Assembly (NCBI GenBank): GCA_021774955.1
Contig: JAJFIN010000242.1
Coordinates: forward strand, 1 to 7,197
Length of the DNA stretch: 7,197 nucleotides
Direction: 5' to 3'
Origin: Alphaproteobacteria bacterium
GTDB lineage: Bacteria > Pseudomonadota > Alphaproteobacteria > M2410
Positions 1 to 6,719 of the stretch are shown here, piece by piece. Position 1 is the first letter of the stretch, and each line of letters opens with the position of its first letter. Made by a program: the position numbers and the translations under genes. Under the pieces are notes generated by a model. That model worked only from the letters and a program-made list of their open reading frames with translations. It was not told where the DNA came from and made no database searches.

Positions 1-33
1 GCCTGCGCAAGACGAAAACAAAATCAGCGTGGC

Positions 34-879
34 TTAATCTTCAGGGTCTGAGAGTATTGCCAACACTTCCGCATGTAGTTCCTTGTTCGCTGACGCGACA
101 ATCTTGCCACCGAGATCAGCGGGACCGCCATCCCAAGTAGAAACACAACCGCCCGCTGCTTCGATGATCGGGATCAACGCTTGAATGTCGTAAGGCGCGA
201 GGCCAGCTTCAACAACGAGGTCCATGGTGCCAAGGGCGACCATGCAATAGGCATAACAGTCGCCGCCGAACATATCCAATTGAACACTGTCTTGCAGTTG
301 TGCATATCGTTCTTTGATGCCCGGCTTGTCAAACATGCTCGGGTGGGTGCTAGACATCCGCGCCGTTGATAACCGCGTGTGTGACCGTGTTGCCAGAACG
401 TGATTTCCATTGCGGTCGTCGAGTTGCGCATGATCGAGTTGTTGAACACCAGAATATCGTTCTTCTGTATACGGCTGATCCATAATACCTAATATCGGCT
501 TGGCGCCATCATGCAATGCAATCAATGTCCCCCAGGTTGGTTTACCGGCAACAAAAGCGCGTGTCCCATCAATCGGGTCAAGAACCCAGGTCAAAGCGCT
601 TTTGCCGTGCTCATATCCATGTTCCTCCCCTAAGATCCCATGGGCAGGATACGCGTCATTAATCAAGCGCCGAATAGCTGTTTCGGCCTCCCGGTCAGCA
701 TCAGTCACCGGGTCATAATATGCACGACCCTCTTTGTCGTCCGGTTGCAGTTCGGTGCGGAAGTAAGGTTTGATCACAGACCGCGAGGCGTCAGCGAGTG
801 TATGGGCAAACGCCAGCAGCTCACGGGCCTCATCATCTGAAACCGCTTGTGGTGTGCGAAAGTCGAAACTATGGGACAA
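34..879 (-). CDS. hisN: Histidinol-phosphatase, inositol monophosphatase-like (HisN)
   Basis: This 281-residue protein of the inositol-monophosphatase fold probably hydrolyses L-histidinol phosphate to L-histidinol, a late step of histidine synthesis, in the cytoplasm with Mg2+. The metal-site motifs are all present: DPVTDADREAE near residues 56-66, GEEHG at 84-88, DPIDGT at 101-106 and the late aspartate in PYDIQAL at 229-235. The DPVT-AD and GEEHG wording fits the HisN subgroup better than SuhB or CysQ, but substrate cannot be proven from motifs. The length is slightly above the usual 260 or so, because of a short N-terminal tail. The start is a TTG at 877-879 preceded by AGAGGA at 886-891 with a 6-nt gap. 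No in-frame ATG fits as well. The XRE regulator gene lies 59 bp upstream on the same strand, so cotranscription is possible. Confidence 0.88.
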   Translation of the reverse strand: MSHSFDFRTPQAVSDDEARELLAFAHTLADASRSVIKPYFRTELQPDDKEGRAYYDPVTDADREAETAIRRLINDAYPAHGILGEEHGYEHGKSALTWVLDPIDGTRAFVAGKPTWGTLIALHDGAKPILGIMDQPYTEERYSGVQQLDHAQLDDRNGNHVLATRSHTRLSTARMSSTHPSMFDKPGIKERYAQLQDSVQLDMFGGDCYAYCMVALGTMDLVVEAGLAPYDIQALIPIIEAAGGCVSTWDGGPADLGGKIVASANKELHAEVLAILSDPED

Positions 880-892
880 TGTTGATCCTCTG

Positions 893-911
893 TTGGCTTC
901 GTCTTAGCCAA
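893..911 (-). other. Small hairpin just upstream of the hisN ribosome binding site
   Basis: On the minus strand a perfect 6-bp inverted repeat (TTGGCT / AGCCAA) with a 7-nt loop lies between the XRE stop and the hisN Shine-Dalgarno sequence. There is no U-run after it, so it is not a convincing terminator. It could shape the 5' end of hisN mRNA or be chance. Confidence 0.3.
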
Positions 912-918
912 TATAACA
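910..918 (-). promoter_or_regulatory. Possible extended -10 promoter for hisN
   Basis: On the minus strand the sequence reads TGTTATATT, which fits an extended -10 element (TGn followed by TATATT, 5 of 6 to consensus). It lies in the 59-bp gap between the XRE gene and hisN, about 31 bp before the TTG start. I see no good -35 at the right distance, so the call rests on the extended -10 alone. Confidence 0.28.
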
Positions 919-938
919 TGGCGCGCCAAGAGGTTGTT

Positions 939-1331
939 TTAGTCGTCGTCGGTTTGGGCGAGAGATTTGGCCAACTCCAAAAACCGACGGCGTGGTAGGG
1001 GTTCGAGAGCATAATACGCGCGGACCAAACCAAGAGTTTCTTTGTCATAGAGAACATCTGGTCCTGGTGCCTTATCAGCAAGGCTGTCATCGGAACCGGT
1101 TTCTTCTGTGTCCAACTCGATACCTTCAAAAAAGTAGGAGATCGGAATGTTGAGCGCCTGGCTGATATCCCATAACCGGCTAGCGCTAATGCGGTTGGCA
1201 CCGCTTTCATATTTCTGAATCTGTTGGAATTTTATCCCGATCGCCACAGCCAATTGTTGCTGCGTTTTACCGACCAGCCAACGGCGGTGTCGCAAACGTT
1301 GTCCCACATGAATATCCACGGGATGAGCCAT
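939..1331 (-). CDS. XRE-family helix-turn-helix regulator, PraR-like
   Basis: This 130-residue DNA-binding protein has an N-terminal Cro/CI-type helix-turn-helix (about residues 10-66). The recognition region is LAVAIGIKFQQIQKYESG (27-44), followed by NRISASRLWDISQALNIPISYFFEG. An acidic linker follows (71-92), then a short C-terminal helical segment with LGLVRAYYALEPLPRRRFLELAKSL. This layout, and the HVGQRLR-HRR opening and IQKYE-GANR-SASRL core, match the small XRE regulators widespread in Alphaproteobacteria, of which rhizobial PraR is the named example. The target genes cannot be read from the sequence. I chose the ATG at 1329-1331 because family members begin a few residues before HVG. 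The reading frame stays open further upstream to 1445, but that extra stretch is cysteine-rich and unlike the family. The ribosome binding site is weak (AGAAAG). Confidence 0.85.
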   Translation of the reverse strand: MAHPVDIHVGQRLRHRRWLVGKTQQQLAVAIGIKFQQIQKYESGANRISASRLWDISQALNIPISYFFEGIELDTEETGSDDSLADKAPGPDVLYDKETLGLVRAYYALEPLPRRRFLELAKSLAQTDDD

Positions 1332-1539
1332 AAAACGCTTTCTGAGTTCCAACGTTGGGGACGCTGAATGGCTGAAATGTTCGCACCAGATCGGACATCC
1401 ACGGACCCCGGCGCATTGAATTTCGTACCGCCCCAAGATTCGCATTCTGCAACGGGCACGAATATGCAGTCATAAAGCTGCAAATTACATGCCTGAGGGA
1501 TGTATGAATGGAAGGTTACTATCCACAGGTGGTATTGGG
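1332..1539. other. Intergenic gap between typA and the XRE gene
   Basis: These 208 bp hold no convincing gene. No hairpin followed by a T-run is evident after the typA stop, so no intrinsic terminator is called. The only structured element I see is the palindrome at 1349-1358. The XRE promoter should lie here if the gene is not read through from typA, but no strong -35/-10 pair stands out. Confidence 0.5.
1349..1358. promoter_or_regulatory. Palindrome CCAACGTTGG, possible operator ahead of the XRE gene
   Basis: A perfect 10-bp palindrome lies 17 bp upstream of the XRE start codon. XRE regulators often repress their own promoter by binding short dyads in this position, so autoregulation is a reasonable guess. 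A single 10-bp palindrome is weak evidence on its own. Confidence 0.22.
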
Positions 1540-3363
1540 TCAGGCGGAACGTTTTCGCATGTTGGCGGCCAGAACACGTTTGCGCACTCGGACGTTTTCG
1601 GGGGTGACTTCGACCAACTCGTCATCGTTTATATAGGCGATGGCTTGCTCCAAATTGAGCCTGCGCGGCGGGCTGAGGCGGATCGCGTCGTCTTTGCCCG
1701 CAGCTCTGATATTGGTCAATTGCTTAGCTTTCAAAGGGTTTACCACCAGATCGCCTGGACGATTATACTCACCGACAATCATTCCTTCGTAGGTTTTCAC
1801 ACCCTGATCGACGAACATTTCACCGCGATCTTCTAGGTTCCACAGGGCAAAAGCAGTGGTGTCACCGGTGCTATTTGAAATCAGCACCCCATGGCGCCGA
1901 TTGGTAAGCTTGCCTTTATAGGGCGCGTATTTTTGAAAAATGCGATGCAAAATGCCAGTCCCACGGGTGTCAGTGAGAAATTCACCGTAATAGCCGATGA
2001 GAGCCCGGGCCGGACAATGGAAGATCAGCCTCGTTTTACCACCACCAGAGGGCCGCATATCAATAAGTTCGCCGCGCCGTTCATTTAGCTTTTCAATGAC
2101 AATGCCCGAATATTCGTCGTCGACATCGGCTTGTACTTCCTCGATTGGCTCCAATTTTTCGCCGGTTTCCGGGTCTTCACGATAGACGACGCGAGGACGG
2201 CTGATGGAAAGCTCAAATCCTTCCCGGCGCATTGTTTCAATCAACACACCCAGCTGAAGCTCACCTCGGCCAGACACATCAAAAGAATCTTTGTCCGCGG
2301 CTTCCGAGATGGTCAAGGCAACATTGCTTTCGGCCTCCCGCGTAAGCCGTTCTCTGATAACGCGCGATTGCACTTTACTACCTTCGCGACCAGCTAATGG
2401 CGAGTTATTGATTGAGAAGGTCATTGTGATGGTCGGCGGGTCGATGGGAGACGCGGCAATCGGCTTTTCGATAGTCGGTTCACAGATTGTATCTGCAACC
2501 GTTGCCGTGCTTAATCCCGCCAGTGTTACGATGTCGCCAGCTTTTGCTTCGTCAATGGGTTGGCGTGTCAAACCTCGGGAGGCAAGAATTTTGGTAACGC
2601 GCGCAGTTTCAATTTGTTTCCCTTCGCGCGACAGAGCCTTAATTGTCTGGTTTGCCTTTAAGGTTCCTTGCTCAACGCGTCCCGTCAACAATCGACCCAA
2701 ATAGGGATCGACTTCGAGAATGGTTGCGAGCATGGCAAAGGGTTCTCCATACGCAGCTTGCATTTCGGGTGGCTGCACATGGGTCAAGATTGTCTCAAAC
2801 AGTGGTGTAAGGTTCTCGCGGTTTCCCTCTAAATCGAAACTCGCCCAACCGCTACGACCAGAGGCGTACAACATTGGGAAATCCAATTGTTCATCAGTAG
2901 CGCCTAACACTGAGAACAGATCGAACACCTCATCGTGCGCTTCATCGGCGCGCGCATCCGGCCGGTCGGTCTTATTCATAACAACGATCGGTTTAAGACC
3001 GAGGGCGAGCGCTTTTCCAAGCACGAATTTTGTTTGAGGCATCGGCCCTTCGGCGGCATCAACCAGCAATACAACCCCGTCCACCATCGACAAGATCCGC
3101 TCGACCTCACCACCGAAATCAGCATGGCCAGGCGTATCGACAATATTGATGCGCACATCGTTCCACGTAACGCTGGTGCACTTGGCAAGGATCGTGATGC
3201 CGCGTTCGCGTTCCAGATCGTTCGAATCAAGAGCGCGTTCTTGAACCGTTTGGTGCGATTGAACCGCACCACTTTGCGCCAGCATCTGGTCGACCAGGGT
3301 TGTTTTACCATGGTCAACATGGGCGATAATGGCGATATTACGCAGCTCTTGTACTTTGGTCAT
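1540..3363 (-). CDS. typA: Ribosome-associated translational GTPase TypA/BipA
   Basis: This is a full-length (607 aa) TypA/BipA GTPase, a relative of elongation factor EF-G that binds the 70S ribosome. It assists large-subunit assembly and stress or low-temperature adaptation. The GTPase motifs are in order: G1 AHVDHGKTT (14-22), G2 RGIT (54-57), G3 DTPGH (76-80), G4 NKTD (130-133) and a G5-like ASGRSGWA (167-174). Domain II with a translation-factor barrel follows (about 200-290), then domain III, the EF-G domain V-like segment around EEVQADVDDEYSGIVIEKL, and the TypA-specific C-terminal domain ending in KKR-type basic residues (RKRSA). The length is that of the family and I see no frameshift. 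The ATG at 3361-3363 precedes MTKVQELRNIAIIAHVDHGK, the usual start context, although the ribosome binding site is weak. It is transcribed divergently from the oxidoreductase gene. Confidence 0.97.
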   Translation of the reverse strand: MTKVQELRNIAIIAHVDHGKTTLVDQMLAQSGAVQSHQTVQERALDSNDLERERGITILAKCTSVTWNDVRINIVDTPGHADFGGEVERILSMVDGVVLLVDAAEGPMPQTKFVLGKALALGLKPIVVMNKTDRPDARADEAHDEVFDLFSVLGATDEQLDFPMLYASGRSGWASFDLEGNRENLTPLFETILTHVQPPEMQAAYGEPFAMLATILEVDPYLGRLLTGRVEQGTLKANQTIKALSREGKQIETARVTKILASRGLTRQPIDEAKAGDIVTLAGLSTATVADTICEPTIEKPIAASPIDPPTITMTFSINNSPLAGREGSKVQSRVIRERLTREAESNVALTISEAADKDSFDVSGRGELQLGVLIETMRREGFELSISRPRVVYREDPETGEKLEPIEEVQADVDDEYSGIVIEKLNERRGELIDMRPSGGGKTRLIFHCPARALIGYYGEFLTDTRGTGILHRIFQKYAPYKGKLTNRRHGVLISNSTGDTTAFALWNLEDRGEMFVDQGVKTYEGMIVGEYNRPGDLVVNPLKAKQLTNIRAAGKDDAIRLSPPRRLNLEQAIAYINDDELVEVTPENVRVRKRVLAANMRKRSA

Positions 3364-3404
3364 GGACCGTTCTGTAGACCTTCAATTGTCTGAGGAAGCC
3401 GCGC

Positions 3405-3432
3405 ACTATACGCATGAAGCCGTTAGGCGCAA
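3405..3432 (-). promoter_or_regulatory. Candidate sigma-70 promoter for typA
   Basis: On the minus strand a TATAGT -10 (3405-3410, 5 of 6 to consensus) follows a TTGCGC -35 (3427-3432, TTG conserved) with a 16-bp spacer. It lies 42 bp upstream of the typA start, in the divergent region shared with the oxidoreductase gene. The -10 is good and the -35 is weak. Confidence 0.42.
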
Positions 3433-3458
3433 GTTACTTAATACTGTTATTGGAAAAC

Positions 3459-3464
3459 GGGAGG
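3459..3464 (+). promoter_or_regulatory. Strong ribosome binding site deciding the GTG start of the oxidoreductase
   Basis: GGGAGG lies 6 nt before the GTG at 3471. It is the best Shine-Dalgarno match in this region and supports the GTG over the upstream in-frame ATG at 3414. Confidence 0.75.
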
Positions 3465-3470
3465 AAACCG

Positions 3471-4445
3471 GTGAGAATTGCCCGCATACATGCCCTAGGT
3501 GAGCCAGAATCTCTGGTCATTGAGGACGTCGAGGCGCCGGTGCCCGGCCCTGGTCAGCTTTTGGTCGAGGTTTCTGCGTGTGCGGTTAACTTTGCTGACA
3601 GCTTGATTCTACAAGGCAAGTACCAAGCCAAGCCTGAGCTGCCCTTTGGACCCGGGGCTGAAATCTGTGGGCGGATTATTGAATTGGGGCCGGAAGTAAG
3701 CGGGTTTGAGGCGGGCCAACGAGTGATTGGCTTGCCTGGGATCAATGGTTATGCCGAACAGGCATTGATATCAGCCGCTTCTGCTGTGCCGGTGCCAGAG
3801 GGGATGAGTGACGAGATCGCCGCCTCTTTCCCTATAGCTTATGGCACCTCTCATCTCGCGCTTGGTCACAAAGCGCACCTGAAACCTGGCGAGACCTTGG
3901 TTGTCCACGGCGCTGCCGGAGGTGTCGGCCTCACAGCTGTAGAAATTGGTAAAGCGTTGGGTGCGCGCGTCATCGCCACGGCGAGCACGGATGAAAAACT
4001 TGCCATCGCCAAAGCCCATGGTGCCGACGAAGGGATTAACTCCACAACTGAAGATTTGCGTGTTCGGATAAAAGAGCTGACCAACGGTCGCGGCGCCAAT
4101 GTCATCTATGATCCTGTAGGTGGTGAGGTATTCAATGCCTCATTACGCGCCATTGATTTTGAAGGCCGTATCTTAGTTATTGGTTTTGCCGGGGGCACCA
4201 TCCCGCATATCCCCGCCAATATCGTGATGGTAAAAAATATCGATATCCTTGGCCTCAACTGGGGTTCCTACCAAACCCAACGCCCAGAAGTTCTCCGCGC
4301 ATCCTTCCGTCAACTGATTGATTGGTATTTGGAAGGCAAGATCAAGCCTTATGTATCAAAAGTATTTTCTCTTGAAGACACAGCCCAAGCCATCCGCCAT
4401 GTCATGGACCGGAAAGCCGAGGGCAAGGTAGTCGTGAAGCCGTAG
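3471..4445 (+). CDS. Zinc-free NADPH:quinone oxidoreductase-like enzyme (MDR family)
   Basis: This 324-residue medium-chain dehydrogenase/reductase belongs to the zinc-independent quinone oxidoreductase branch. It probably reduces quinones or similar activated carbonyls with NADPH in the cytoplasm. The N-terminal GroES-like domain includes VSACAVNFADSLILQGKY (about 34-51) and GPGAEICGRI. The Rossmann nucleotide-binding loop is GAAGGVG (147-153). The family segment NVIYDPVGG (210-218) and the C-terminal GKIKPYVSKVFSLEDTAQA are also present. The catalytic-zinc cysteine/histidine set is missing, as expected for this branch. I place the start at the GTG at 3471 because GGGAGG sits 6 nt before it and the protein then begins VRIARIHALGEP, as relatives do. 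An in-frame ATG at 3414 would add 19 unrelated residues. Its stop is one base from the convergent glycosyltransferase stop. The physiological substrate is unknown. Confidence 0.9.
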   Translation: MRIARIHALGEPESLVIEDVEAPVPGPGQLLVEVSACAVNFADSLILQGKYQAKPELPFGPGAEICGRIIELGPEVSGFEAGQRVIGLPGINGYAEQALISAASAVPVPEGMSDEIAASFPIAYGTSHLALGHKAHLKPGETLVVHGAAGGVGLTAVEIGKALGARVIATASTDEKLAIAKAHGADEGINSTTEDLRVRIKELTNGRGANVIYDPVGGEVFNASLRAIDFEGRILVIGFAGGTIPHIPANIVMVKNIDILGLNWGSYQTQRPEVLRASFRQLIDWYLEGKIKPYVSKVFSLEDTAQAIRHVMDRKAEGKVVVKP

Positions 4446-4446
4446 C

Positions 4447-5691
4447 CTAATCCGGAAAGTTGGCGCTTTCGAGCCAATAGGCCTCATCATAGCCGGGGAG
4501 GGCGAGGTTCTCGATAAACTGTTTGGTGCCCACTTCCCATGAAAACTTCATGGCGTGGGCGCGACATTCCTCTGGCGTGGCAATACCCAGCGCACCGCGA
4601 CAAGCTTTCCCCAAGTCGTCATCGACGCAACCCACTTTTGCATCACCGATAATATCGCGCGGACCTGTTACTGGATAGGCTGCGACCGGGATGCCGCAGG
4701 CGAGGGCTTCAACATTGACCAGCCCAAAGGTGTCGGTCTTGCTTGGGAATACAAACACATCACTGGCGGAATAATGTTTGGCTAAATCTTCGCCATATTT
4801 GGCACCGGCAAAAATGGCATCGGGGTATTTCTTTTTGAGTTCGCCGAGCTGTGGTCCATCACCAACAATAAGTTTGGTGCCTTCAAGATCAAGATCGAGA
4901 AAGTCTTCAATACTTTTCTCTACTGCCACGCGACCCACATAGATCCAAATCGGTCGAGCGAGGTGATCAAGATAAGTCCGATCGTGCAGATTAAATTCTT
5001 TGATATCGACACCGCGTGACCAAATACGAATGTTTTTAAACCCGCGGCCCTCAAGCTCACCTTTTAAAGTCGGCGTTGTCGCCATCGTTGTCGATGCCGG
5101 TTTGTGGAAACGCCGCTGCATTGCATAACCCCAAGAAATGGGAAAGCGCGTACGGGCGTTCAAATAGTCGGGGAGCCGTGTGTGAAAAGAAGTTGTGAAG
5201 GGATGGTCTCGTTTAACGCAAAATTGCCTGGCCGCCATGCCGAGCGGACCTTCGGTGGCAATGTGAATCGCGTCAGGTCGAAAGCTGTTGATGATCCGCT
5301 TCACTCTACGCGCGGGAAAGAGCGCCATTCTTATCTCAGGATAAGTTGGCATCGGGAGGCTCTTAAATTGATCCGGCGTAATGTACCGAACGTCATTGCC
5401 AAATTCTTTGAGTTGTTCCCCCAATACTTCGAGCGTCCGCACGACACCATTCGTTTGCGGTTGCCATGCGTCCGTTACAATCAATACTTTTAGGGAGCTG
5501 AGAGGGTTTTTATCGAGCTGAAAGCGCGTGCGCCCCCGTAATCGTTTCAGACGCTCGCGTGCTTTTTTGAGCCACGGAAATAGAATAATCTCTTCCGGCA
5601 CATTTTCAGACGGCGGAGATAAAAGCGGTTCTGGGGAATGCTGAAGTGAATGTTGTTTTTTCTTGGTCGGGTCAAGCTGCTTTAAATTCAT
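4447..5691 (-). CDS. GT4-family lipid glycosyltransferase (Agt-type, partner of PlcP)
   Basis: This 414-residue GT-B-fold glycosyltransferase resembles the GT4 enzymes that glycosylate diacylglycerol or phosphatidylinositol-type acceptors. Visible motifs are TDAWQPQTNGVVRT (73-86), SFHTRLPDY (168-176), GRVAVEKS (253-260), VGDGPQ (276-281) and the donor-site segment FPSKTDTFGLVNVEALACG (315-333), with Asp320 and Glu328 in the E/D-x7-E positions. Its start is 10 bp after the plcP stop, so the two are very probably one transcript. In marine and soil Alphaproteobacteria the glycosyltransferase next to plcP (often called agt) turns the diacylglycerol made by PlcP into glycolipids. The sugar donor cannot be read from the sequence. 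Residues 1-67 are an extra N-terminal stretch, Pro/Ser-rich and then strongly basic (WLKKARERLKRLRGR), which may bind anionic membranes. No other start before KVLIVTDAW is credible. Confidence 0.85.
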   Translation of the reverse strand: MNLKQLDPTKKKQHSLQHSPEPLLSPPSENVPEEIILFPWLKKARERLKRLRGRTRFQLDKNPLSSLKVLIVTDAWQPQTNGVVRTLEVLGEQLKEFGNDVRYITPDQFKSLPMPTYPEIRMALFPARRVKRIINSFRPDAIHIATEGPLGMAARQFCVKRDHPFTTSFHTRLPDYLNARTRFPISWGYAMQRRFHKPASTTMATTPTLKGELEGRGFKNIRIWSRGVDIKEFNLHDRTYLDHLARPIWIYVGRVAVEKSIEDFLDLDLEGTKLIVGDGPQLGELKKKYPDAIFAGAKYGEDLAKHYSASDVFVFPSKTDTFGLVNVEALACGIPVAAYPVTGPRDIIGDAKVGCVDDDLGKACRGALGIATPEECRAHAMKFSWEVGTKQFIENLALPGYDEAYWLESANFPD

Positions 5692-5701
5692 AGGCTCAAT
5701 T

Positions 5702-6667
5702 CTACGCGGCTATTGGGTCTTTGGCCAATTGCTCCTGGTAAGTAGTGAATTCGGTCCAAAACAGAATCTCCAAATTTCCGTACGCATCTTCTACCAATGC
5801 AGAACAGCTTTCAACCCAGTCTCCGTCGTTGCAATAAAGTGTGCCCTCTATGGTGCGGATTTCTGGGTGGTGAATATGGCCGCAGATGACGCCGTCCGCA
5901 CCTTTTTGTTTGGCCGCTTGAGTCACAGCAACTTCGTACCGGCTGATATATTCGACAGCGTTTTTTACTTTGCCTTTCAAATATCGCGAAAGGGACCAAT
6001 AGGGTAAATTAAACCAGCGTCGAATGGTATTAACCCACTGGTTGAGCGCGAGTGCTAAGCCATAGGCCCAGTCGCCAACAATGGCGAGCCATTTGGCATA
6101 GCGAATAACAGCATCGAAATCATCGCCGTGGCAGACAACAAATTTGCGGCCATCTTTCGTCTCATGCCAAGCGCTGTTTCGTAACTCAACGCGCGCTACG
6201 TCGATGCCCTCAAACTGTCTGAGCCCTTCGTCGTGATTGCCTGGGATGTAAACAACTCTAGTGCCCTCTCTAGCTTTTTTTAGGACGCAGTGAATAACCG
6301 CTGTGTGAATGTCGTCCCAGTACCAAGAAGACTTCAAACGCCAGCCGTCGATAATGTCACCCACGAGATACAGCGTTTCGCAATCATTATGCTGAAGGAA
6401 ATCCAAAAGCAGATCCGCGCGACACCCCTTCGTTCCAAGATGAGTGTCTGAAATAAATATAGTTCTATGCTGCGTCGATTTAGGTGATTTAGATTTACAT
6501 AGCCCTTTAGTGACGTCGGTACTTTTTAATTGAGCCATAGCGGCGACAATTTTTTGCGCGTCATTACTTGATCGATCGCGAAGAAATATTTTGCTCTGAC
6601 GGGCACGTACGAGCCGATTGGCAAAAGAGCGATTGGAGTCTGAATTAATGTTCGCTAAAGCGCTCAT
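5702..6667 (-). CDS. plcP: PlcP-type metallophosphoesterase (phospholipase C, lipid remodelling)
   Basis: This 321-residue calcineurin-like phosphoesterase belongs to the group usually auto-annotated as UDP-2,3-diacylglucosamine diphosphatase. All metal motifs are present: SDTHLG (73-78), GDIIDG (103-108), GNHDE (143-147), CHGDD (179-183) and GHIHH (263-267). A hydrophobic, Trp-rich helical insert (about 193-228) resembles a membrane-contacting lid. I call it PlcP because it heads an operon with a lipid glycosyltransferase and has a PHO-box-like site upstream. The named reference is the Sinorhizobium meliloti phospholipase C, which releases diacylglycerol from phospholipids under phosphate starvation. 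A lipid A role is less likely, since many Alphaproteobacteria use LpxI for that step. The ATG at 6665-6667 has AGGGGG 7 nt upstream. It yields a 67-residue basic N-terminal extension not usual in the family. The next Met, at residue 44, has no ribosome binding site. Confidence 0.85.
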   Translation of the reverse strand: MSALANINSDSNRSFANRLVRARQSKIFLRDRSSNDAQKIVAAMAQLKSTDVTKGLCKSKSPKSTQHRTIFISDTHLGTKGCRADLLLDFLQHNDCETLYLVGDIIDGWRLKSSWYWDDIHTAVIHCVLKKAREGTRVVYIPGNHDEGLRQFEGIDVARVELRNSAWHETKDGRKFVVCHGDDFDAVIRYAKWLAIVGDWAYGLALALNQWVNTIRRWFNLPYWSLSRYLKGKVKNAVEYISRYEVAVTQAAKQKGADGVICGHIHHPEIRTIEGTLYCNDGDWVESCSALVEDAYGNLEILFWTEFTTYQEQLAKDPIAA

Positions 6668-6696
6668 AAAGGTTCCCCCTTTTGAATTAAACGCAT
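6664..6696 (-). CDS. Possible 10-codon upstream ORF overlapping the plcP start
   Basis: On the minus strand an ATG at 6694-6696 opens a frame reading MRLIQKGEPL. Its TGA stop overlaps the plcP ATG as ATGA, in a different frame. GGAG directly abuts its ATG, which is too close for a normal Shine-Dalgarno. Translation through it would cross the plcP ribosome binding site and could couple to plcP. It may equally be chance. Confidence 0.22.
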   Translation of the reverse strand: MRLIQKGEPL

Positions 6697-6719
6697 CTCC
6701 GCTGAATCAGGGGGAACCT
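6670..6719 (-). promoter_or_regulatory. 11-bp perfect inverted repeat that can pair over the plcP ribosome binding site
   Basis: The arms are AGGTTCCCCCT (6709-6719 on the minus strand) and AGGGGGAACCT (6670-6680), separated by 28 nt. In an RNA carrying both arms, the ribosome binding site would be buried in a stem with seven G-C pairs. There is no U-run, so it is not a terminator. If transcription starts near 6708, as the PHO-box promoter predicts, the 5' arm is not transcribed and the site stays open. In that case the repeat acts only on read-through RNA, or is a DNA operator. Confidence 0.55.
6675..6680 (-). promoter_or_regulatory. plcP Shine-Dalgarno sequence
   Basis: AGGGGG on the minus strand lies 7 nt before the plcP ATG and sits wholly inside the 3' arm of the inverted repeat at 6670-6719. 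It decides in favour of the long form of PlcP. Confidence 0.65.

Noticed and set aside
2..37. Possible tail of a convergent plus-strand gene reading PAQDENKISVA then TAA
   Set aside because: Eleven codons at the window edge are too few to tell a gene end from chance; sequence to the left is needed.
919..928. Palindrome TGGCGCGCCA between the XRE gene and hisN
   Set aside because: Short GC-rich palindromes are common, and no repeat copy or regulatory family fits it here.
1332..1445. Upstream extension of the XRE regulator to an ATG at 1445 (168 residues)
   Set aside because: The added 38 residues are cysteine-rich, unlike the family, and the ATG at 1331 places the start where relatives begin.
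1489..1836. 115-residue plus-strand reading frame over the typA 3' end
   Set aside because: It lies antisense to the conserved typA coding sequence, shows no family motif and has no good ribosome binding site.
3414..3470. ATG start at 3414 for the quinone oxidoreductase
   Set aside because: It adds 19 residues unlike relatives, overlaps the typA promoter region, and the GTG at 3471 has a far better ribosome binding site.
4454..4470. Short GAAAG / CTTTC stem near the convergent gene ends
   Set aside because: Five base pairs, within the glycosyltransferase coding sequence and without a T-run, so not a terminator.
6536..6667. Shorter PlcP starting at Met44 (6536-6538), close to the usual family length
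   Set aside because: There is no ribosome binding site before it, while the ATG at 6665-6667 has AGGGGG at good spacing.
5702..6667. Calling the phosphoesterase LpxH (lipid A synthesis)
   Set aside because: The fold and motifs allow it, but the glycosyltransferase partner, the PHO-box-like site and the common use of LpxI in Alphaproteobacteria favour PlcP.
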